From: Romboutsia lituseburensis
GTDB taxonomy: Bacteria; Bacillota; Clostridia; Peptostreptococcales; Peptostreptococcaceae
DNA: 64,000 bases
Direction of reading: 5' to 3'
NCBI RefSeq assembly: GCF_024723825.1
Contig: NZ_JANQBQ010000001.1
Location: 2,666,001-2,730,000 of the forward strand
This document shows positions 8,084 to 17,431 of the stretch, one piece after another (within the stretch, counting starts at the first letter, position 1; each line of letters begins with the position of its first letter). The notes below the pieces were generated by a model. It was not told the DNA's origin, ran no database searches, and worked only from the letters and a program-made list of their open reading frames with translations. Made by a program: the position numbers and the translations under genes.

Positions 8084-11000
8084 GTGAGCAAAGATTTCGC
8101 ACATCTTCATGTTCACACCGAATACAGTTTACTTGACGGATTTTCAAGGGTTAAGAAACTTGTGGCTAGAGCAAAAGAATTAAATATGTCATCTATTGCT
8201 ATAACAGATCATGGATGCATGTTTGGAGTAATAGATTTTTATAAAACAGCAAAAAAAGAAGGAATAAAGCCGATTATAGGGTGTGAAGTTTATACAGCAC
8301 CAAGAACATTAAAAGATAAAGATCCTAACTATGATAAAAACCAAGGACATCTAGTTTTATTAGCTAAAAATATGAACGGATATAAAAATCTAATAAAAAT
8401 GGTATCTACATCATATATTGAAGGATTTTATTATAAACCTAGAGTAGATATGCAAGAGCTTGAACAACATAGCGAAGGGATTATAGCATTATCAGCATGT
8501 TTAGCAGGAGACGTATCACGAGCTCTTATGGATAGAAACTATGAAAAAGCTAAAAAGTTAGCATTACAATATCAAAAAATATTTGGTAAAGATAACTTTT
8601 ATTTAGAAATACAAGATCACAATATACCAGAACAAAGGGAAGTAAATTCTGGATTAGTTAAGTTATCAAAGGAGATAGGAATACCATTAGTAGCAACCAA
8701 TGATATTCATTATGTAAATAGAGAAGATTCTAAAATACATGATGTACTTATGTGCATACAAATGGGAAAAACTGTTAATGACCCAAACCGTATGAGATTT
8801 GGAAGTGATGAATTTTATCTTAAATCAAGAGAAGAAATGGAAGAGTTATTTCCATATGCACCTGAAGCTATAGAAAACACTGTAAAAATAGCTGAGCAAT
8901 GTAATGTTGAGTTTGATTTTAATACAATACATCTTCCTCAATATGATGTACCAGGTGGATACACACCTGATACCTATTTAAGGGAGCTATGCTTTAAAGG
9001 GCTAGAAGAAAGATATGGGACTCCAAATAAAGAGGTTATAGATAGGCTTAATTATGAACTTGATGTAATAGAAAGAATGGGTTACGTTGAATATTTTCTT
9101 ATTACATGGGATTTTATAAACTTCTCTAAAGAAAATAATATAATGGTAGGCCCTGGTAGAGGTAGTGCTGCGGGTTCTATAGTTGCATATACACTTAAGA
9201 TAACAGATATAGATCCAATTAAATACTCACTACTATTTGAAAGATTTTTAAATCCAGAGCGTGTATCTATGCCCGATATAGATATAGACTTTTGTTATGA
9301 AAGAAGAGAAGAAGTTATAGATTATGTAAAAAGAAAATATGGAGAAGATCATGTTGCACAAATAATTACATTTGGAACAATGGGTGCTAAAGCTGCAATA
9401 AGAGATGTTGGTAGAGTTTTAGATACTCCATATAATAAAGTCGATAAAATAGCAAAAGAGATACCTTTTGCATTAGGGATGACAATAGATAAAGCTTTAG
9501 AAACAAATCCAAATTTAAGAGCTTTATATGAACAGGATAGGGAAACAAAAGAAATTATAGATATATCTAAGCAAATAGAGGGTATGCTAAGACATGCATC
9601 AACTCATGCTGCTGGTGTTGTTATATCTAAAAATCCTGTAGATGAATATGTACCATTGTATAAACATCAAGATGCAATAACTACTCAATTTACGATGACA
9701 ACCTTAGAAGAGCTAGGGCTTTTAAAGATGGACTTCCTTGGTTTAAGGACGCTTACAGTAATAAGGGATGCTCTTGAGTTAATAGAAAGAAATTATGGAA
9801 GAAAAATAGATTTTTCAAGAATGGATTACGATGATCATAAAGTTTATGAACTATTATCATCAGGAAATACACTTGGAGTATTCCAGTTAGAAAGTGCTGG
9901 TATGAGAACTTTCATGAAACAATTAAGACCGGATAATTTTGAAGATATAGTGGCTGGAATTTCTCTATACAGACCAGGTCCTATGGATTCTATACCAACG
10001 TATATAGAAAATAAGAATAATCCTCATCATGTAAAGTATTTACATGAAAAATTAAAACCTATAATGGAAGTTACTTATGGATGTTTAGTATACCAAGAAC
10101 AGGTAATGCAAGTTGTTAGAGAGCTTGGAGGATATACTTATGGACGTAGTGACTTAGTTAGAAGAGCCATGGGTAAGAAAAAAATGGATGTAATGGAAGA
10201 AGAAAGACGATACTTTATTTATGGTAAAGAGGATGAAAATGGAAATGTTGAAATTTCAGGTTGCATAAGAAATGGCGTACCAGAAGATATAGCAGATAAA
10301 ATATTTGATGATATGATAGACTTTGCAAAGTATGCATTTAATAAGTCTCATGCAGCGGCATATGGTGTTTTATCTTATCAGACGGCATATTTAAAGGCAT
10401 ATTATCCAGTAGAATTTATGGCAGCTTTAATAACAAGTGTAATGGGAAATACAGATAAAGTTGTTGAATATACAAGAGAATGTAATTCTTTAGGAATTCA
10501 AGTTTTAAAGCCAGATATAAATAAAAGTTTCTCTAAATTCTCAGTTGAAGGCAATAATATAAGATTTGGATTAGCCGCAGTTAAAAATGTTGGTGTGAAT
10601 ATTATAAACAATATAATTAACGAAAGAGAATTAAATGGAAACTTCAAAGACTTTGGTGATTTAGCAAAAAGGCTAGATTCTAAAGATACGAATAAGAGAG
10701 TAATAGAAAGTTTAATTAAATGTGGAGCATTTGATGAAATAAGTGAAAATCGTGCAAGCTTAATGGCAGGATATGAAAATCTATTAGATAGCATTGCTAT
10801 GGATAGAAAGAAAAATATACAAGGCCAAATATCTTTATTTGAAGCGTTCTCTACTCAAGAAGAAAATAATAAACTTCATGATATAAGTATAATTCCAAAA
10901 ATAAATGAATATGAAGAAAGAGAAAGGTTAAACCTAGAAAAAGAAGTATTAGGTATGTATGTTAGCGGACATCCTTTAGCTGAATTTGAAGAAGAGATTC

Positions 11001-11620
11001 AAAGAAACACATCAATAGATAATGGGAAATTAAATGCTTTAAAAGAGGATACACAAAGTTATTTAGCTCTTGATGAAAGAGAAGTTATAATGGGTGGTAT
11101 GATAACAAATAAAACTATAAAAACAACTAAAAGAAATGATTTAATGGCATTCATAGAATTAGAAGATTTATATGGAGCTATAGAAGTTATAATATTCCCA
11201 CAGTTATTGCAAAAATATAATCAAATATTGAATGAAGATGATATAGTATATATAAAAGGAACTTTAAGTATAAAAGAAGATGAAAATGCAAAACTTATAG
11301 CTAGAGAAATAAAAGATATAAGTGATAAATCAAGATTTGAAGAAAATAGATATAACCATAATAAAAGGGAAAGTTCACCAGCTAAAGTAGAGTCTAAGCT
11401 AGGCTTATATTTAAAAATAGATAGTTTCAGTAATAAAGAGATAATGAATGATATTGGTAAAATATGCAATAAATATCCTGGAAGTGAAAATATATTTTTA
11501 TATGCTCAAGAAACGAAGCAGTTATATAAGTGGAATGGTGTTAATATAAGCATTTCAAATGACTTACTATTAGAATTAGAACATGTATTACCAAAAGAAA
11601 GCATAAAATTAAAAAAATAG
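8084..11620 (+). CDS. dnaE: DNA polymerase III alpha subunit DnaE
   Basis: A 1178-residue DnaE, the second replicative polymerase of Firmicutes beside PolC, which extends lagging-strand primers. The N-terminal PHP domain begins FAHLHVHTEYSLLDGF and includes AITDHG and NDIHYV. The palm carries the catalytic aspartates in MPDIDIDF (about residue 400) and the motif GPGRGSAAGS (about 360). The helix-hairpin-helix region and an OB fold (about 1000-1080, EVIMGGMITNKTIKTTK) follow. The start is the GTG at 8084, preceded by GGGAGGTGG; this gives the family N-terminus MSKDFAHLH, while an earlier in-frame GTG (8048) would add a non-conserved extension. It appears single-gene. Confidence 0.96.
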   Translation: MSKDFAHLHVHTEYSLLDGFSRVKKLVARAKELNMSSIAITDHGCMFGVIDFYKTAKKEGIKPIIGCEVYTAPRTLKDKDPNYDKNQGHLVLLAKNMNGYKNLIKMVSTSYIEGFYYKPRVDMQELEQHSEGIIALSACLAGDVSRALMDRNYEKAKKLALQYQKIFGKDNFYLEIQDHNIPEQREVNSGLVKLSKEIGIPLVATNDIHYVNREDSKIHDVLMCIQMGKTVNDPNRMRFGSDEFYLKSREEMEELFPYAPEAIENTVKIAEQCNVEFDFNTIHLPQYDVPGGYTPDTYLRELCFKGLEERYGTPNKEVIDRLNYELDVIERMGYVEYFLITWDFINFSKENNIMVGPGRGSAAGSIVAYTLKITDIDPIKYSLLFERFLNPERVSMPDIDIDFCYERREEVIDYVKRKYGEDHVAQIITFGTMGAKAAIRDVGRVLDTPYNKVDKIAKEIPFALGMTIDKALETNPNLRALYEQDRETKEIIDISKQIEGMLRHASTHAAGVVISKNPVDEYVPLYKHQDAITTQFTMTTLEELGLLKMDFLGLRTLTVIRDALELIERNYGRKIDFSRMDYDDHKVYELLSSGNTLGVFQLESAGMRTFMKQLRPDNFEDIVAGISLYRPGPMDSIPTYIENKNNPHHVKYLHEKLKPIMEVTYGCLVYQEQVMQVVRELGGYTYGRSDLVRRAMGKKKMDVMEEERRYFIYGKEDENGNVEISGCIRNGVPEDIADKIFDDMIDFAKYAFNKSHAAAYGVLSYQTAYLKAYYPVEFMAALITSVMGNTDKVVEYTRECNSLGIQVLKPDINKSFSKFSVEGNNIRFGLAAVKNVGVNIINNIINERELNGNFKDFGDLAKRLDSKDTNKRVIESLIKCGAFDEISENRASLMAGYENLLDSIAMDRKKNIQGQISLFEAFSTQEENNKLHDISIIPKINEYEERERLNLEKEVLGMYVSGHPLAEFEEEIQRNTSIDNGKLNALKEDTQSYLALDEREVIMGGMITNKTIKTTKRNDLMAFIELEDLYGAIEVIIFPQLLQKYNQILNEDDIVYIKGTLSIKEDENAKLIAREIKDISDKSRFEENRYNHNKRESSPAKVESKLGLYLKIDSFSNKEIMNDIGKICNKYPGSENIFLYAQETKQLYKWNGVNISISNDLLLELEHVLPKESIKLKK

Positions 11621-11701
11621 CATAATAAAATTAAAAAAATTAGGATATTAAAATAAAAAATTTATAATATAATAATATTATGAAAAAAATGGTTCATCTT
11701 G

Positions 11702-11710
11702 TGGTATAAT
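11702..11710 (+). promoter_or_regulatory. extended -10 promoter of pfkA-pyk
   Basis: TGGTATAAT is a full extended -10 element (TGnTATAAT) 117 bases before the pfkA start. No good -35 is seen 17 bases further upstream, as is usual for extended -10 promoters. Confidence 0.6.
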
Positions 11711-11811
11711 ATCAGAAAATGAATATTTTAATAGTTCTAATTTTTTTAACTTTGATGGGATGAAAAAACAATATAGGGACATAAAATGTCCTGATATATT
11801 TAAATGTATAA

Positions 11812-12786
<975 letters not shown>

Positions 12787-12806
12787 TATAGGAGGAATAT
12801 ATATAT

Positions 12807-14567
12807 ATGTTAAAGGATATGAAAAGAACAAAAATAGTTTGTACATTAGGACCAGCATCAGAGAAAGAAGAAGTTTTAACACAGTTAGTGGAAAATGGAT
12901 TAAACGTGTGTAGATTTAACTTCTCTCATGGATCACATGAAGAGCATAAGGGAAGATTAGATATGGCTAAAAAGGTTAGAGAAAAATTAGGAAAGCCAGT
13001 AGCTCTTTTATTAGATACTAAAGGACCAGAAATAAGAACAGGGAACTTTGCTGATCCAGAAGTATTATTAGAAGAAGGGCAAACATTTACTATAACAATG
13101 AAAGATGTTGTAGGAACTAAAGAAATATGTACAGTAAGTTACAAAGGTCTTGCAGAAGACGTTAACCCAGGGAATGTAATATTAATAGATGATGGATTAG
13201 TTGGATTAAGAGTTAAAGAAGTAAATGGAGACGATATAGTTTGTATAGTTGAAAACTCTGGTATAGTTAAAAATCATAAGGGAGTAAACGTACCGAATGT
13301 TAGTATAAACCTACCAGCTATAACTGATAAAGATATAAGTGATATAGAGTTTGGTATAAGTCAAGATGTTGACTTTATAGCAGCTTCATTTGTAAGAAAA
13401 GCATCAGATGTATTAGCTATAAGAGAAATATTAGAGAGAAATAATGCTACAGATATACAAATAATATCTAAGATAGAAAACCAAGAAGGTGTAGACAACT
13501 TAGATGAAATATTAAAAGTTTCTGATGGTATAATGGTTGCTAGAGGGGACTTAGGGGTTGAAATACCAACAGAAGATATACCAGTAGTTCAAAAAATGAT
13601 GATAAGAAAATGTAATGAATTAGCTAAACCAGTAATAACTGCTACTCAAATGCTTGATTCTATGATAAGAAACCCAAGACCAACAAGAGCGGAAGTAACA
13701 GATGTTGCGAATGCTATATATGATGGAACAGATGCTATAATGTTATCTGGAGAAACTGCTGCAGGTAAATATCCAGTAGAAGCTGTAAAAACTATGGCAT
13801 CTATAGCTAAAAGAACTGAAGAAACTTTAGATTATGACAACTTATTAAAGAAAAACGCTAGTAATAACACAACAGTTACAGATGCTATAAGTCATGCTAC
13901 TTGTACAACAGCTATAGATTTAAATGCATCAGCTATAATAACTTCAACTTCTTCAGGACATACTGCAAGAATGGTATCTAAGTTTAGACCACAATGTCCA
14001 ATAATAGCTACTACTACTAATGAAAAAGCTATGAGACAATTAGGACTTACTTGGGGAGTTTACACAGTTAAGTCATCGAGTTCTAAAAATACAGATGAAG
14101 TTATAGAAAATTCTATAGAAGCTGCTAAAAGTGCTAACTTCATAAATAATGGTGAATTAGTAGTTATAACAGCAGGAGTACCAGTTGGAGTAAGCGGAAC
14201 TACTAACTTAATAAAAGTTCATGTTATAAGTGAAGAAATAGCTCAAGGTATAGGTGTTGGAACTAAAACTGCAGAAGGTAAAGTTCGTATAATCAAGAGT
14301 GGTGAAAGCTGTGCTGATTTCAATGAAGGAGATATATTAGTTACAACTATGACTGATATAGATATGAACCCTTATATAGAAAAAGCTGGAGCGATAGTAA
14401 CTGAAGATGGTGGAATGACTTCTCATGCTGCTATAGTTGGTTTAAATTTAGATAAGCCAGTTGTAGTATCAGCTAGTAAAATACTTGAAACAGTTAAAGA
14501 TGGAGAAGTTGTAACCGTAGATGCATCAAGAGGTGTAATATATAGAGGATCAAGTAGAGTTTTATAA
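12807..14567 (+). CDS. pyk: pyruvate kinase Pyk with C-terminal PEP-utiliser domain
   Basis: A 586-residue pyruvate kinase converting phosphoenolpyruvate and ADP to pyruvate and ATP. The catalytic core (about 1-345) begins MKRTKIVCTLGPAS and includes the substrate-site MVARGDLGVEIP and TRAEVTDVANAIYDGTDA. The alpha/beta C domain is followed by an extra PEP-utiliser histidine-type domain (about 500-586, with GGMTSHAAIVG), the same extension found in Bacillus pyruvate kinases. AGGAGG lies 11 bases before the ATG at 12807; an ATG four codons later is also possible. It is co-transcribed with pfkA and ends at a strong hairpin. Confidence 0.96.
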   Translation: MLKDMKRTKIVCTLGPASEKEEVLTQLVENGLNVCRFNFSHGSHEEHKGRLDMAKKVREKLGKPVALLLDTKGPEIRTGNFADPEVLLEEGQTFTITMKDVVGTKEICTVSYKGLAEDVNPGNVILIDDGLVGLRVKEVNGDDIVCIVENSGIVKNHKGVNVPNVSINLPAITDKDISDIEFGISQDVDFIAASFVRKASDVLAIREILERNNATDIQIISKIENQEGVDNLDEILKVSDGIMVARGDLGVEIPTEDIPVVQKMMIRKCNELAKPVITATQMLDSMIRNPRPTRAEVTDVANAIYDGTDAIMLSGETAAGKYPVEAVKTMASIAKRTEETLDYDNLLKKNASNNTTVTDAISHATCTTAIDLNASAIITSTSSGHTARMVSKFRPQCPIIATTTNEKAMRQLGLTWGVYTVKSSSSKNTDEVIENSIEAAKSANFINNGELVVITAGVPVGVSGTTNLIKVHVISEEIAQGIGVGTKTAEGKVRIIKSGESCADFNEGDILVTTMTDIDMNPYIEKAGAIVTEDGGMTSHAAIVGLNLDKPVVVSASKILETVKDGEVVTVDASRGVIYRGSSRVL

Positions 14568-14656
14568 TAAAAAATGAAAAATTAAAATTTTCTGAAAATT
14601 TAATGATAATCGCTTGAAAATTATTAAGTAAAGTGTTACTATATTTTTAAGCTAGT

Positions 14657-14710
14657 AAAATAACCACTAAGGATGAAATCTTATGATGATGAAATCTTAG
14701 TGGTTATTTT
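14657..14710 (+). terminator. terminator after pyk with a repeated loop
   Basis: A perfect 15-pair stem, AAAATAACCACTAAG (14657-14671) against CTTAGTGGTTATTTT (14696-14710). The 24-base loop plus arm edge holds the 12-mer GATGAAATCTTA twice (14672-14683 and 14688-14699). The arms themselves supply the A and T runs, so it may work in both directions. Confidence 0.8.
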
Positions 14711-14769
14711 ATAACTTGATTATTCAGAAAATTCAGTTAAATCGGATAATCAGGAAATTATCTTTTAAA

Positions 14770-14809
14770 TTGATTTGCTAATACAGTTAATTAAGCGAAT
14801 CAAATTTTT
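14770..14809 (+). terminator. terminator in the leader of the amino-acid transporter (possible attenuator)
   Basis: TTGATTTGCT (14770-14779) pairs with AGCGAATCAA (14794-14803, one G-U pair) and is followed by five T at 14805-14809, only 27 bases before the transporter start. Upstream in the same leader, GATTATTC/GGATAATC and GATAAT/ATTATC form two mutually exclusive hairpins (about 14718-14763). A stop signal placed after the pyk terminator and just ahead of a gene suggests transcription attenuation; no known riboswitch or T-box motif was recognised. Confidence 0.5.
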
Positions 14810-14836
14810 ATACTTAAAAAGGGGGGATATAGACTA

Positions 14837-16402
14837 ATGGCTGAAAGTAGAGAAAACTGGGGCTCAAAGATTGGTCTAATATTAGCGATGGCAGGAAATG
14901 CCGTTGGACTAGGGAATTTCTGGAGGTTCCCGTATGTAGCAGCTTCAAATGGTGGAGGAGCATTTATGATACCATACTTCTTCGCACTAATAGTTATAGG
15001 TTTACCTGTAATGTTAGTTGAATGGAGTATAGGGCGTTATGGCGGTAAACATGGCCATGGTACATTAGGGCCTATGATGTATTTACAAGCAAAACAAGCA
15101 ATGAAACCTAAAAAAGCAATTATAGTTGGTTCTTTATGTGGGATGATAGCATTTGGAGTTACTATATTAGTTAACTCTTATTATAATCATATCATTGGAT
15201 GGTCTTTAGGATTTGCATTTAATTCTCTAACAGGTGGATATAAAGGAGATCCGGGCGGATTCTTCGCAAGTTATATTCAGGATCCTAAAAATCTAATATT
15301 CTGGGTTATAGCATTACTTTGTTTAGCATTTGCAGTAATGAAAGGGATACAAAAAGGTATAGAATCATGGGCTAAAGTAATGATGCCTGTGTTATACGTA
15401 TTTGGTATCATATTAGGAATAAGATCATTAACATTAGGTTCTCCTGTGAATCCTGATTGGAGCTCACTAGCAGGGCTTAACTATATATGGAATCCAGATT
15501 TTAGTCAATTATCATGGCAATCTGCAATAGCTGCAGCTGGACAAATATTCTTTACATTATCTTTAGGGATGGGGATAATACAAAACTATGCTTCTTACTT
15601 ACAACCAGATGAAGATATAGTAACAGCTTCAGTAGCAACAGTGTCATTAAATGAGTTTGCTGAAGTTATATTAGGTGGAACAGCAGTTATACCTATTGCC
15701 TATGCATTCTTAGGGCCAGAAGGTATAAAAGGAAGTATAGGATTAGCATTTATGGCATTGCCTAATGTATTTAGCACTATGACAGGTGGTGGAATATTTG
15801 GAGCTTTATGGTTCTTGTTATTATTCTTTGCAGGAGTAACATCTGCCATAGCTATGTATAATTATCTAGTTGCATTGCTAGAAGAAGATGCAGGAATAGA
15901 TAGAAAGAAAGGTGCTTGGATAGTATTCGTAGGATACTTAATAGTTGGTTTACCTATAGCGTTAGAGTCAATTTTAACTCAAAGTGCTAACTTGATATAC
16001 TTTACAGAAGTTGATAACTGGATAGGTAACTATTTATTAATAGTTCTAGGGTTAATAGAAATTGTAGTAATAGGATGGTGTGTAAAAGATAGTGCTTTAG
16101 AAGAAATGAACAGAGGAGGATTATGGAAAGTTCCTAAGTGGTTCTTTAGATTATTCCATCAATTCTTAACACCAATTACAATAATAACATTCTTAGTATT
16201 CTTTACAAGAGATTATTGGATAGCTGGTAACTTTAAAATTGTACCTAGTTATGTAGCTGAAATACCAGAATTTGCAGTTTGGGTTAATTTAGGTAGAATA
16301 GTTGTGTTTGGAGTATTGATAATAGGATTTATTCAATCATATAAATCAATTAAAACTAAGTATAAAGATGAGATAGAAAATAATGAAGTAAGTAAAGCAT
16401 AA
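14837..16402 (+). CDS. sodium-dependent amino-acid transporter (NSS family, MetP-like)
   Basis: A 521-residue neurotransmitter:sodium symporter family protein with about twelve membrane segments. The N-terminal signature WGSKIGLILAMAGNAVGLGN followed by FWRFPYVAASNGGGAF holds the sodium and substrate sites in helix 1 and is intact. NSS proteins import amino acids with sodium. The tiny MetS-type membrane protein encoded 41 bases downstream is the partner found with methionine/alanine importers (MetP/MetS of Corynebacterium), so methionine, alanine or another neutral amino acid is the likely cargo; this is inference. AAAGGGGGG lies upstream of the ATG. A hairpin-rich leader precedes it. Confidence 0.9.
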   Translation: MAESRENWGSKIGLILAMAGNAVGLGNFWRFPYVAASNGGGAFMIPYFFALIVIGLPVMLVEWSIGRYGGKHGHGTLGPMMYLQAKQAMKPKKAIIVGSLCGMIAFGVTILVNSYYNHIIGWSLGFAFNSLTGGYKGDPGGFFASYIQDPKNLIFWVIALLCLAFAVMKGIQKGIESWAKVMMPVLYVFGIILGIRSLTLGSPVNPDWSSLAGLNYIWNPDFSQLSWQSAIAAAGQIFFTLSLGMGIIQNYASYLQPDEDIVTASVATVSLNEFAEVILGGTAVIPIAYAFLGPEGIKGSIGLAFMALPNVFSTMTGGGIFGALWFLLLFFAGVTSAIAMYNYLVALLEEDAGIDRKKGAWIVFVGYLIVGLPIALESILTQSANLIYFTEVDNWIGNYLLIVLGLIEIVVIGWCVKDSALEEMNRGGLWKVPKWFFRLFHQFLTPITIITFLVFFTRDYWIAGNFKIVPSYVAEIPEFAVWVNLGRIVVFGVLIIGFIQSYKSIKTKYKDEIENNEVSKA

Positions 16403-16443
16403 TAAAACAAAGAAACTCCATAAAGAATAGGAGGGTAAAGTTT

Positions 16444-16542
16444 ATGACTAGTGCAGCATGGGGATTTATGGGTGTAATTTGGGCAACAATATTTGTATGT
16501 ATAGGTATATCCATGAAAAAAATTGTAAAAGATGAGAAATAA
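16444..16542 (+). CDS. MetS-like small subunit of the NSS transporter
   Basis: A 32-residue membrane peptide starting MTSAAWGFMGVIWATIF, with one hydrophobic helix (about 5-23) and a lysine-rich end (KKIVKDEK). Small proteins of this build directly after NSS transporter genes form the MetS family (putative methionine and alanine importer small subunit), needed for activity of MetP in Corynebacterium. TAGGAGGG lies nine bases before the ATG, and a strong terminator follows the stop, so the pair forms a two-gene operon. It is short enough to be missed by ordinary gene callers. Confidence 0.8.
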   Translation: MTSAAWGFMGVIWATIFVCIGISMKKIVKDEK

Positions 16543-16550
16543 AAAATATA

Positions 16551-16577
16551 AAACCCTACTTTTAAAGTAGGGTTTTT
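16551..16577 (+). terminator. terminator after MetS-like gene
   Basis: AAACCCTAC pairs with GTAGGGTTT around a TTTTAAA centre, followed by further T (to 16577). It ends the NSS transporter operon. Confidence 0.9.
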
Positions 16578-16661
16578 GACTAAATATAATACAAAAAAAT
16601 GAATGAATTTTCTGACAAGTAAAGGGAGATATAGTATTATATAATTAAAGGGAGGGATAAA

Positions 16662-17354
16662 ATGAATACAAACTTAGTAATAACTACAATAAAACAATTA
16701 AATACTGAAATAGAAAAGAATAAAAGTTTAAAAGAAAATAAAAAACAAAAATATAGATTACAATTAGACAAACTACTAAATAAATATACTGAAATTGAAA
16801 TTTCTGATAAATTTAAAACTCAATATAACCAATTAAATGGGAAAGGTGTAGAGCTAGTAAAAGAAGTAAAAGCATCTAAAGACAAGAACAAATTAGAAAC
16901 GAGTATAGAAGTTTATATAAGATACTTAAAAGCATCATTATATGATTTTGAAGGAAAAACTACTTATTTAAGAAAGTATATAACTAGTTTTTTATTTAGT
17001 TCAATGTTATTTTTAGCATTATCACCACAATTTTATGGATTTATATTACCGGTATTATTCTTCTTACCAATATATATAGGATTAAAAGGAGTAAAAAAAA
17101 GATCAATAACGGGATTTTATATGACTATGAGTGTAGTGCCTGTTGCACTTATGACATCTTTTACATGGATAAGATATGGTCTTAATGCAAAATCAGATTA
17201 TTTAGGGGCTGTAAAAGCTATAGTAGATAGTGGCGTAGCTCAAAGTTTGGCAGAGAAATTAGTGTATATAGGACCAATATTTGGGATAATGTTATTAATA
17301 TTTGCTTGCTTACAACTGTATAGAGGATATAAAAGTAGAGATTTATTCATATAG
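16662..17354 (+). CDS. unknown protein with helical N-terminus and four membrane segments
   Basis: A 230-residue protein that I do not recognise. The first 100 residues or so are charged, lysine- and glutamate-rich and probably helical or coiled-coil; the rest holds about four hydrophobic segments (starting ITSFLFSSMLFLALSP, then FILPVLFFLPIYIG, FYMTMSVVPVALM and VYIGPIFGIMLLIFA). A short basic tail follows. GGGAGGGA lies seven bases before the ATG. It stands alone between two terminators, so it is a single-gene unit. A cytoplasmic helical domain on a membrane anchor would suit a scaffold or sensor, but there is no motif to support a function. Confidence 0.75.
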   Translation: MNTNLVITTIKQLNTEIEKNKSLKENKKQKYRLQLDKLLNKYTEIEISDKFKTQYNQLNGKGVELVKEVKASKDKNKLETSIEVYIRYLKASLYDFEGKTTYLRKYITSFLFSSMLFLALSPQFYGFILPVLFFLPIYIGLKGVKKRSITGFYMTMSVVPVALMTSFTWIRYGLNAKSDYLGAVKAIVDSGVAQSLAEKLVYIGPIFGIMLLIFACLQLYRGYKSRDLFI

Positions 17355-17379
17355 GGGCTTTATAAGCCTCTATTTTTTT
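17353..17379 (+). terminator. terminator overlapping the end of the unknown membrane gene
   Basis: AGGGGCTT (17353-17360) pairs with AAGCCTCT (17364-17371) with one G-U pair, followed by seven T. The first bases overlap the stop codon of the upstream gene. Confidence 0.8.
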
Positions 17380-17431
17380 GGTAAAATTAAATCTTGGAGT
17401 TTCTTAAAATACATGGACGGAGGATACCTTA

